Assembly: GCF_001482195.1 (NCBI RefSeq)
Contig: NZ_KQ759763.1
Coordinates: 3,226,024 to 3,290,023, forward strand
Origin: Luteimonas abyssi
GTDB lineage: Bacteria; Pseudomonadota; Gammaproteobacteria; Xanthomonadales; Xanthomonadaceae
Length of the DNA: 64,000 nucleotides
Reading direction: 5' to 3'
Shown: positions 21,901-30,508 of the stretch, in pieces
Layout: the number at the start of each line of letters is the position of its first letter
How positions within the stretch are numbered: position 1 is the stretch's first letter
Notes under the pieces: generated by a model
The model's database searches: none
What the model was told of the DNA's origin: nothing
What the model saw: only the letters and a program-made list of their open reading frames with translations
Made by a program: the position numbers and the translations under genes

Positions 21901-23377
21901 GCGCCAGGTCAATCCGCAGGCGCTGATCTCGGTGAAACTGGTCTCGCATGCCGGCGTGGGCACGATCGCCGCGGGCGTGGTCAAGGCCGGTGCGGACCTG
22001 ATCACCGTGTCCGGTCACGACGGCGGCACCGGCGCCAGTCCGCTGGGCTCGATCCGCTATGCCGGCGTGCCGTGGGAACTGGGCCTGTCGGAGGCGCGCC
22101 AGGCGCTGCAGGCCAACGACCTGCGCGAGCGCGTGCTGCTGCAGACCGACGGCGGTCTGAAGACCGGACGCGACGTGGTCAAGGCGGCGCTGCTGGGGGC
22201 GGACACCTTCGGTTTCGGTACCGCGCCGATGATCGCGCTGGGCTGCAAGTACCTGCGCATCTGCCATCTCAACAACTGCGCCACCGGCGTGGCCACTCAG
22301 GACGCACGCCTGCGCGAACTGCACTTCAAGGGCCTGCCCGACCGCGTGGAGAGTTTCTTCCGCAACGTGGCCGAGGACGTGCGCGAGGAGTTGGCGAAGC
22401 TCGGCGCGCGCTCGCTGGACGAGATCGTCGGCCGCACCGACCTGCTGGAGCAATGGCTCGACACGCCGCGCGAGCATGTGCGCATCGATCTCGCGCCGCT
22501 GCTCGCACGCGACGCGCAGCAGCCGGCGGCGTACTGCGGCACGCCGGCGCTGCAGGCGCCTCCGGGCGGCCTCGCGGCGCAGTTGGAAGCAGCGCTGGAC
22601 GATGCCATCGCGTCCGGTAGCGGCGGCGAAGGCCGCTACACCATCCGCAACACCGACCGTGCCATCGGCACGCGCCTGTCGGGCGCCATCGCGCGCCATC
22701 ACGGCAACACCGGCATGGCCGCGCATCCGGTCTCGCTGAAGCTCACCGGCACCGCCGGGCAGAGCTTCGGTGCGTTCAACGCCGGCGGCCTGGAGATGAC
22801 GCTGGAAGGCGACGCCAACGACTACGTCGGCAAGGGCATGGCCGGCGGCCGCCTGGTGCTGCATCCGCCGAAGGGTTGCGCCTACGATTCGCGCGCCACG
22901 CCCATCCTCGGCAACACCTGCCTGTACGGCGCGACCGGCGGCGAGCTGTACGCCGCAGGCCGCGCGGGCGAGCGCTTCGCGGTGCGCAATTCCGGCGCGA
23001 TCGCAGTGATCGAAGGTGCCGGCGATCACTGCTGCGAGTACATGACCGGCGGCGCGGTGGTGGTGCTGGGCCGGACCGGACAGAACTTCGGCGCCGGCTT
23101 CACCGGCGGGCTCGCGTACGTGCTCGATCTCGACCGCGACTTCGTCGATCGCTACAACCACGAGCTGATCGACATCCTGCGCATCTCGCCCGAAGGCTTC
23201 GACAACTACCGCCAGCACCTCACCGATCTGATCGGCGTGCATGCACGCACCACCGGCAGCGCGTGGAGCGCGCAGATCCTCGACGAGTTCCGCGATTTCG
23301 TCGGCCGGTTCTGGATGGTCAAGCCCAAGGCCGCCAATCTCGAGGCGCTGGCCGAAGACCTGAGGCGGGCGGCGTGA
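18917..23377 (+). CDS. gltB: Glutamate synthase, large (alpha) subunit
   Basis: GltB transfers the amide nitrogen of glutamine to 2-oxoglutarate, forming two glutamates, with reducing power from GltD. The 1486-residue protein has an 18-residue propeptide ending before C19 (DNCGFG), the N-terminal nucleophile of the class II amidotransferase domain (about 19-430). The central domain and FMN-binding synthase domain follow (about 850-1215). The 3Fe-4S cysteines fit C1110, C1116 and C1121. A C-terminal GXGXG beta-helix (about 1250-1440) ends the protein. An ATG at 18917 places the nucleophile correctly; the same frame stays open far upstream without support. gltD follows after an unusual 498-bp gap. 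Confidence 0.97.
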   Translation: MRNIPDRGLYDPAHERDNCGFGLIARLDNAATRGTVDDALEALARMSHRGGVNADGETGDGCGVLLCNAGASVRFLARDAGIALHAGTAAIGTIFLPRDDHDAARRCRTALTAEVERIGARVAGWREVPVDPSACGALARETMPKVEQVFVESDADDDMDFERALFLARRRAEQTLHDIPDFYVTGLSARVFGYKGMVLPDRLTQLFPDLGRHELTASAVVFHQRFSTNTLPRWSLAHPFRRLAHNGEINSIEGNRRWAQARKGVWASPRLDLSEFEHSVGMHGSDSQTLDNMLEWLLLGGMDLLQAMRILMPPAMQAVEHRDTDLAAFYEYYSINSEPWDGPAGVVMCDGRYAACTLDRNGLRPARWTLSTDGVFLIASETGVWDIPADRVRAKGKLGPGEMIAVDLEAGRLLDSAAIDDINRVRAPYKQWLKRGMTYLHTELIDPALTDAPFTAETLLGFQKLFQLSREEQESVLRPLAETENEGIGSMGDDTPVAAMSQRVRPLYDYFRQAFAQVTNPPIDPLREDCVMTLSTQIGREGNLFVDSADNVDHVLLNSPVLSQRKLNQLLALPRFAERYRYLDLYFDAGTPLQQALQRLCEASADAARAGVELLVLSDRRPRRGAAAIHALLATGAVHQHLVREGLRCEVNLIVETGTARDPHHFACLIGYGATAVYPYLAYQTLHALGRRGILGSRFSGEPLQIGRSYRRGVKKGLLKILSKMGICSIASYRGAQLFEAVGIADEVVDLCFAGTPSRIGGAGFARLEADARHLAALGWDDNALPEPGGLLHYVHGGEYHAFNPDVVQSLQRAVLTDDRDDWKRYAAHVDGRPPAALRDLLRPRASETPVPLDEVEPVAAIVKRFDSAAMSLGALSPEAHEALAIAMNRLGGRSNSGEGGEDPARYGTDRRSKIKQIASGRFGVTPEYLINAEVLQIKVAQGAKPGEGGQLPGSKVDALIARLRYAKPGIGLISPPPHHDIYSIEDLAQLIFDLRQVNPQALISVKLVSHAGVGTIAAGVVKAGADLITVSGHDGGTGASPLGSIRYAGVPWELGLSEARQALQANDLRERVLLQTDGGLKTGRDVVKAALLGADTFGFGTAPMIALGCKYLRICHLNNCATGVATQDARLRELHFKGLPDRVESFFRNVAEDVREELAKLGARSLDEIVGRTDLLEQWLDTPREHVRIDLAPLLARDAQQPAAYCGTPALQAPPGGLAAQLEAALDDAIASGSGGEGRYTIRNTDRAIGTRLSGAIARHHGNTGMAAHPVSLKLTGTAGQSFGAFNAGGLEMTLEGDANDYVGKGMAGGRLVLHPPKGCAYDSRATPILGNTCLYGATGGELYAAGRAGERFAVRNSGAIAVIEGAGDHCCEYMTGGAVVVLGRTGQNFGAGFTGGLAYVLDLDRDFVDRYNHELIDILRISPEGFDNYRQHLTDLIGVHARTTGSAWSAQILDEFRDFVGRFWMVKPKAANLEALAEDLRRAA

Positions 23378-23431
23378 TGCGATGCGAGCAGGATGCCCAC
23401 GCCGGAAGCTTTTTCTATTCCTGCCTGACGC

Positions 23432-23541
23432 CGCGCCCGGAGAGCGGGGTGTCGCTCCTCCCTCGGTCAGGGCTTCCTGCCCTGACTCGGGCGCACGCCA
23501 TCCATGGCGTGCTCGACGCGACACCCCGCTCTCCGGGCGCG
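23432..23541. repeat. Cloverleaf-like inverted repeat between gltB and gltD
   Basis: Perfect 23-bp arms (23432-23454 and 23519-23541) enclose two further perfect hairpins, 8-bp stems at 23466-23473/23479-23486 and 23493-23500/23505-23512. The whole would fold into a branched cruciform or RNA structure. It sits 55 bp after gltB. No gene is supported anywhere in 23378-23875. Confidence 0.75.
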
Positions 23542-23599
23542 GCTCACCTCGACATTTCCGTCGGCGCTCCGACTGCTTTTGTGAAGACCACGCCAATGA

Positions 23600-25357
<1,758 letters not shown>

Positions 25358-25456
25358 TCCGGCAGGCCCGACTGCGCCCGGCGCATCTCCGCCGCCGGCG
25401 CATGTAGCGGGCCCGGAGACGACGCCATCCGCGCACGGTCCGCGTCGGCTCCGGTC

Positions 25457-27499
25457 TCAGTCCCCGACGGGCTGCAGCTCCTCGACGAGATGACCCGCGT
25501 CGTACACCGTACGCAACGCCTCGAGCATAGCCGCGCTGTGCACCGACACCGTGCGGTTGAGGGTCTCGTCGTACCAGAACGCGCCGCCCAGCGAGTGGAT
25601 GTTGCCGTCGAACGCCAGACCGACCACCTCCGCATCGCGGTTGATGACCGGGCTGCCGGAATTGCCGCCGATGATGTCGTTGCTGCTGACGAAGTTGAAA
25701 CGCGCCGTCCGGTCGATGCGGTCCTGCGCTTCCAGCCAGCTCGGCGCCAGCGCGTAGGGGTCGAACCCCGTGGCACGCCGGTAGATGCCGCCGATCTCGG
25801 TATACGGGGGAACATCGGTGCCGAGTTCGTTCCAGCCGCGGACCTCGCCGTACGACAAGCGCAGGGTGAACGTGGCGTCCGGGTAGACCTCGGTGCCGTA
25901 GGTATCGAAGCGGGTGCGGGCGATGCGCTCGGCGTTGCGCGCCTCCACCGCTTCCACTTCGGCTTCGAAGCGGGCGCGCAACGTGCGTGATTCCGCATCG
26001 ACCGCGCGCGCCAGGACCAGGAACGGATCCTGAGAGGCGTCCACCGCGGCCTTGCCGCCACGCCACAGACGCTCGCGCTCGGCCGGATCGCCGAGTCCCG
26101 TGCCGCCCACCAGTTCGGCGGCCAGCGCTTCGGGCGAGCGCCCGGCGAAGACCTGCTGCACCGCAGGGTGATCGGTCCCCAGCAGTTCGCGGAACTTTGT
26201 CAGCGAATGGGTGAGCTTGACGGTCTCGAACGCCGGATACACCGGTGAGGTCGAGAGCAGGGTCTGCTCCAGCCGGGCGAGCGCGGCGTCCTGGAACTCG
26301 GGCAGACGCTCCGCATTGGGCTTCGGGCGCTCTTCGCCGCCACGCAGCAGGGTGGAGGCGAACTGGAAGTAGCGGCTGTCGAACGCACGCTGCTGACCGA
26401 TGAGCAGATGCGGATAGTAGAGCTCGCGGCGGACGCGCTGCGCGCGCTCGATCTCGTCCCACGGCTGCGCGTCGCCGGCCGCGGTGCGCAACGCCGCTTC
26501 CTGCTCGCGCTTGCCGGCGACCACCTGCGGATCGAGCAGCGCCTGCAGTTGCCCGCGGAACACCTTGTAGCTGTTGTCGGTGAAGGTCAGGTCCGACTGC
26601 GCCTGGCGTGCGGCCTCTTCCGAGCCGCGCGCGTACTGCGCCAGCATCGCGCGACGCTCCGCCAGCAACAGCAGCGAGTTGATCAGGTCCACGTCGCGCA
26701 CCCGCTCCAGCTGCGCGACGGTGAGCTGGCGCTGGGTCCGCCCGGGATGGCCGGTGACCATGGTCAGCTCGCCTGGCTGGGCGCCGGCCGGGTTGAGCGT
26801 GAAGTGTTCGACCTCCTGCGCCGGCGCACCGTTCTCGTATGCCCGCAACAGCCCCATGTCCAGGTTGTAGCGGGGGAAGTTGAAATTGTCGGGATCGCCT
26901 CCGAAGAACCCGATGGCGTACTCCGGCGAGAACACCAGCCGCACGTCGTCGTAGCGCTTGTAGCGATACAGGTGGTGCAGCCCGCCTGCGTACAGCGCGA
27001 CGACGTCGCAACGGCGTCCCTGCGCATCGTCGGCGACGCACTCGTCCTCGATCCGCGAGACCTCCGCGTTGCGCGCATCGATGAACGCCCGCCCGGACAG
27101 GCCGTCGGTCGCCTGCGCGATGCGCCCGCTGACATCGGTGATGTCCTGCAGCACGTTGAGCTCTTCGGCCGGGCACTGCAGCTCCTCGCCGCGCGAGCCG
27201 GCCACGAAACCGTCGTTGAGCAGGTCGCGCTCGGGTGAGGACAGCCCCTGCACACAGCCGACGATGCAATGCGCATTGGTGAGGACCAGACCGTCCGCCG
27301 ACACGAACGAGCCCGAGCACCCCCCGGCCAGTCGCACCGACGCGCGCATGGCGTGCCGGGTCCACTCTGCATCGGGGGCGAAGCCATAGGCCTGGCGCAT
27401 GGCGTCCGCGGGCAGGTTGTCGAGCGTCCACATGCCTTCGGCCGCCGTCGCGGCGCCGGACACCAGGCTGGCAACGGCCAGGGCGAGAATGCGCTTCAT
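25457..27499 (-). CDS. S46 family dipeptidyl peptidase (DPP7/DPP11 type)
   Basis: A periplasmic serine exopeptidase releasing dipeptides from the N-termini of oligopeptides. The 680-residue protein has a signal peptide (cleavage near residue 20, ATAA/EGMW). The chymotrypsin-like fold shows the catalytic His in TNAHC (H77) and the serine in GGNSGSP near the C-terminal third. Eighteen residues after that serine stands glycine, as in DPP7-type enzymes with hydrophobic preference; DPP11 enzymes carry arginine there (from family knowledge). The ATG at 27499 gives the signal peptide; the frame stays open upstream without one. It is convergent with gltD. Confidence 0.93.
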   Translation of the reverse strand: MKRILALAVASLVSGAATAAEGMWTLDNLPADAMRQAYGFAPDAEWTRHAMRASVRLAGGCSGSFVSADGLVLTNAHCIVGCVQGLSSPERDLLNDGFVAGSRGEELQCPAEELNVLQDITDVSGRIAQATDGLSGRAFIDARNAEVSRIEDECVADDAQGRRCDVVALYAGGLHHLYRYKRYDDVRLVFSPEYAIGFFGGDPDNFNFPRYNLDMGLLRAYENGAPAQEVEHFTLNPAGAQPGELTMVTGHPGRTQRQLTVAQLERVRDVDLINSLLLLAERRAMLAQYARGSEEAARQAQSDLTFTDNSYKVFRGQLQALLDPQVVAGKREQEAALRTAAGDAQPWDEIERAQRVRRELYYPHLLIGQQRAFDSRYFQFASTLLRGGEERPKPNAERLPEFQDAALARLEQTLLSTSPVYPAFETVKLTHSLTKFRELLGTDHPAVQQVFAGRSPEALAAELVGGTGLGDPAERERLWRGGKAAVDASQDPFLVLARAVDAESRTLRARFEAEVEAVEARNAERIARTRFDTYGTEVYPDATFTLRLSYGEVRGWNELGTDVPPYTEIGGIYRRATGFDPYALAPSWLEAQDRIDRTARFNFVSSNDIIGGNSGSPVINRDAEVVGLAFDGNIHSLGGAFWYDETLNRTVSVHSAAMLEALRTVYDAGHLVEELQPVGD

Positions 27500-27678
27500 G
27501 GAAGTTTCCTGCAGGCCCGGTCGGGCGAGAGCGCCATCGTAGCCGAGCGCCTGCGGGCCCTGCTCGCCACGCGACCGACGGCGTGCGAAGACGGCATTGC
27601 GCCGCAGTCCTGACCGGGTTCGTGCCTGTTCCAGGCAAAAGCATTTAATCTTGTCCGCCACCGCCCGGGAAAATCGCG

Positions 27679-27924
27679 ATGCAGAACCGCGAACGTCGAC
27701 AGGGCAGCGCCCCCGATTCCGCGGAGGTCCGCTCCCGCCTCAACGCCGCTCAGCAAGCCGCACTGCCGCTGCTGGAGCGCTTCGGCTGGGAGTTGCGGTT
27801 CGTCCGGCGGCCGTTGTTCCAGGAGCCGGTCCCGATCCTGTTCAGCGCCGATGGCGCCCGCTGGGTGACCCTGGAGCCGGATGGCTCGGTGAACGAGAAC
27901 CCCGGCTTCCAGCTGCGCGACTGA
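27679..27924 (+). CDS. Small conserved-type hypothetical protein
   Basis: An 81-residue hydrophilic protein without a signal peptide or known motif. It has an amphipathic N-terminal half (about residues 15-38) and a beta-rich C-terminal half (FVRRPLFQEPVPILFSADGA and WVTLEPDGSVNENPGF). Codon use matches the neighbouring genes, which supports coding. It stands alone, divergent from the S46 peptidase and convergent with uvrD. The function is not recognisable; it could be a lineage-specific cytoplasmic protein. Confidence 0.6.
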   Translation: MQNRERRQGSAPDSAEVRSRLNAAQQAALPLLERFGWELRFVRRPLFQEPVPILFSADGARWVTLEPDGSVNENPGFQLRD

Positions 27925-28021
27925 CGCCTCAGCGCACCAACGGCACGGTGCCGCGGGCGAGCACGGTCTCGGTCCGGCTGCCCGGCAACACCCGCCCGAG
28001 ACCGCGCCGGCCGGGTGCGGT

Positions 28022-28042
28022 CGCCCGTCGCGACGGGCGTTT
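28022..28042 (+). terminator. Possible weak terminator after the 81-residue gene
   Basis: A perfect 7-bp stem (cgcccgt/acgggcg) with loop cgcg is followed by only three T residues. It lies between convergent genes. Confidence 0.4.
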
Positions 28043-28077
28043 CGCCATGCCGCCGTCGCGGCACCACGCACCGCGCG

Positions 28078-30264
28078 TCAGGCCGTCTGCAGGTTCGCGT
28101 AGGCCAGCACCAACCACTTGCTGCCGACCTCGTCGAAGTTCACCTGCACACGCGCATGCGCACCGTTGCCCTCGATGTCGGTGATCACACCATCGCCGAA
28201 CTTCGCGTGGCTGACCGACTGCCCGAGCCGGTAACCGGGCAGCGTCTCGGCGATCGGCGCGTGGCCGCGCCGCGCCGGCGCGAAGGCCGGGCGCGCCACC
28301 TGCACCCGGGGGCGCACCTCGTTGAGCAGCGGCGACGGAATCTCGCGCAGGAACCGCGACGGCAGGCCCAGCATGTCCTGCCCGTGCAGCCGGCGCGATT
28401 CGGCATAACTGAGCACCAGCTTCTGCCGCGCACGGGTGATGCCCACGTAGGCCAGGCGGCGCTCTTCCTCCAGCCGGCCGGTCTCCTCCACCGAGCGCTG
28501 GTTGGGGAACAGGCCTTCCTCGACGCCGGCCAGGAACACCAGCGGGAACTCCAGCCCCTTGGCGCTGTGCAGGGTCATCAACTGCACGCCATCCTCTCCG
28601 GCCTGGGCCTGCCCCTCGCCCGCCTCGAGCGCGGCATAGGCCAGGAACGCGACCAGCTCGGTCAGCGCCGCGGCGTCCTCGTCGTCTTCGCGGGCGACGA
28701 AGCGCGAGGCCACCGACACCAGTTCGTCGAGGTTGTCGATCCGCGACTCCGAATCCAGTCCGCCGCGGCTCTCCTTGGCCCAGTGCTCGCGCAGTCCGGA
28801 GCGCGCCAGGACGTGGTCGATCTTCTCCTGCAGCGGCAGCGCATCCACCTCGTCGGCCAGGGCGTCGATCAACGTCTGGAACACGCCCAGCGCGTTGCGC
28901 GCGCGCGCGGCGAGCGTGTCGGCCTGACGGGTCCGCGACACCGCCTCCCACAACGACACCCCGTCGGCACGGGCGCGCATGCGGACCTCGTCGAGCGTAC
29001 GCCCACCGATGCCGCGGGTGGGCGTGTTGACCGCGCGCTCGAACGCCGCGTCGTCGTCGCGGCTGGCGATCAGGCGCAGGTAGGCCAACGCGTCCTTGAT
29101 TTCGGCGCGCTCGAAGAAGCGCACGCCGCCGTAGACGCGGTACGGGATCTGCCCGGCGACCAGCTGCTCTTCGATCGCGCGCGACTGGGCGTTGCTGCGG
29201 TAGAGCACCGCGCAGTCCCCGTAGCTGCCACCGTCGCGGACCCACTGGCTGGCGCGCTCGACGATGAACCTCGCCTCGTCCATCTCGTTGTAGGCGGCGT
29301 AGAGGTCGATCGGGTCGCCCTGGCCGCTGTCGGTCCACAACTGCTTGCCCAGGCGATCGGGGTTGTGTGCGATGACCGCGTTGGCCGCATCCAGGATCGT
29401 GGCGGTCGAACGGTAGTTCTGCTCCAGCCGGATGGTCTGCGCACCCGGGAAGTCATTGAGGAAGCGCTGCACGTTCTCGACCTTGGCGCCGCGCCAGCCG
29501 TAGATGGCCTGGTCGTCGTCGCCGACCACGAACACCTCGCCGCTGTCGCCCGCCAGCACCCGAACGAAGGCGTACTGGATCGCATTGGTGTCCTGGAACT
29601 CGTCGATCAACAGATGGGTGAAGCGGCGCCGGTAGTGGGCGAGGATCGCCGGGTTGTCGCGCAGCAGTTCGTGCGCGCGCAGCAGCAGCTCGGCGAAATC
29701 GACCAGGCCGGCCAGATCGCAGCGCTCCTGGTAGAGCGCATACGCGCGACGCATGGCGTTGCCCCACTCGTCGCCGGGCTCGTCCTGGAGGTGCTGCGGC
29801 CGCCGGCCCTCGTCCTTCTGCGCGTTGATCCACCAGGCGATCTGCCGCGGCGGGTAGCGCGCTTCGTCCAGCTCGAGCTGCTGGACCACGCGCTTGACCA
29901 GACGCTGCTGGTCGTCGGAATCCAGGATCTGGAAACTCTCCGGCAGCTTCGCGTCCTGCCAGTGCATGCGCAGCAGGCGATGGGCCAGCCCGTGGAAGGT
30001 GCCGATCCATGTCCCGCGCGCACCGCCCGGCAGCAGCGGGTCGGCGCGATGGCGCATCTCGGCCGCAGCCTTGTTGGTGAAGGTGACCGCGAAGATGCCG
30101 TGCGCCGGCACGCCGTGCACCGCGTTGAGCCAGGCCATGCGGTGGGTCAGCACGCGGGTCTTGCCGGAACCGGCGCCGGCGAGCACGAGGTAATGGCCGG
30201 GCGCGGCCGACACGGCCTCACGCTGGGCCGCGTTGAGGCCGTCGAGCAGATAGGACACATCCAT
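28078..30264 (-). CDS. uvrD: DNA helicase II UvrD
   Basis: UvrD is an ATP-driven 3'-5' helicase acting in nucleotide excision and mismatch repair. The 728-residue length is close to the 720 of E. coli. Superfamily-1 motifs are in order: Q-motif LNAAQREAV near 10, Walker A AGAGSGKT at 29-36, TFTNKAAAEM near 60, DEFQDTN near 220, VVGDDDQAIYGWRGA near 245, and motifs V-VI (TLHSAKGLEFPLVFLAG; YVGITRARQKL) around 560-615. A C-terminal Tudor-like segment (VSHAKFGDGVITDIEGNG) distinguishes it from Rep. It is a single gene, divergent from the TonB receptor at 30509. Confidence 0.96.
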   Translation of the reverse strand: MDVSYLLDGLNAAQREAVSAAPGHYLVLAGAGSGKTRVLTHRMAWLNAVHGVPAHGIFAVTFTNKAAAEMRHRADPLLPGGARGTWIGTFHGLAHRLLRMHWQDAKLPESFQILDSDDQQRLVKRVVQQLELDEARYPPRQIAWWINAQKDEGRRPQHLQDEPGDEWGNAMRRAYALYQERCDLAGLVDFAELLLRAHELLRDNPAILAHYRRRFTHLLIDEFQDTNAIQYAFVRVLAGDSGEVFVVGDDDQAIYGWRGAKVENVQRFLNDFPGAQTIRLEQNYRSTATILDAANAVIAHNPDRLGKQLWTDSGQGDPIDLYAAYNEMDEARFIVERASQWVRDGGSYGDCAVLYRSNAQSRAIEEQLVAGQIPYRVYGGVRFFERAEIKDALAYLRLIASRDDDAAFERAVNTPTRGIGGRTLDEVRMRARADGVSLWEAVSRTRQADTLAARARNALGVFQTLIDALADEVDALPLQEKIDHVLARSGLREHWAKESRGGLDSESRIDNLDELVSVASRFVAREDDEDAAALTELVAFLAYAALEAGEGQAQAGEDGVQLMTLHSAKGLEFPLVFLAGVEEGLFPNQRSVEETGRLEEERRLAYVGITRARQKLVLSYAESRRLHGQDMLGLPSRFLREIPSPLLNEVRPRVQVARPAFAPARRGHAPIAETLPGYRLGQSVSHAKFGDGVITDIEGNGAHARVQVNFDEVGSKWLVLAYANLQTA

Positions 30265-30418
30265 CGGCGCATTTTACGTGAGCCGGTCGCGTCGACCGAG
30301 AATCGGATCGGATCCGCGGGCACGGCAGGTCCCGGCCGGGGTCGCACCGGCAGCGCCGGCAGCGGTCGGATGCCCCCGCTTCCATCGCTTTTGGAGGGTC
30401 CACCCGCTGCGACGCAGC

Positions 30419-30446
30419 TTGACAGCGCTGTCAGCGGCTGTTTAAT
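30419..30446 (+). promoter_or_regulatory. Promoter of TonB receptor 1
   Basis: A perfect -35 TTGACA (30419-30424), a 16-bp spacer and TTTAAT (30441-30446), the strongest promoter-like sequence in the locus. A palindromic operator overlaps the -35, so the promoter should be repressible. Confidence 0.75.
30420..30433 (+). promoter_or_regulatory. LacI-type operator, site 1
   Basis: TGACAGCGCTGTCA is a perfect 14-bp palindrome overlapping the -35 box and spacer. Near-identical sites occur at 33529 and 42873, the latter in the intergenic region beside the lacI gene. Confidence 0.75.
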
Positions 30447-30508
30447 CACGCCCTCCCGCCGGCATTCGATCGGCGGCGACGCACGACCAAACACCCTGGG
30501 GAGGGAAC

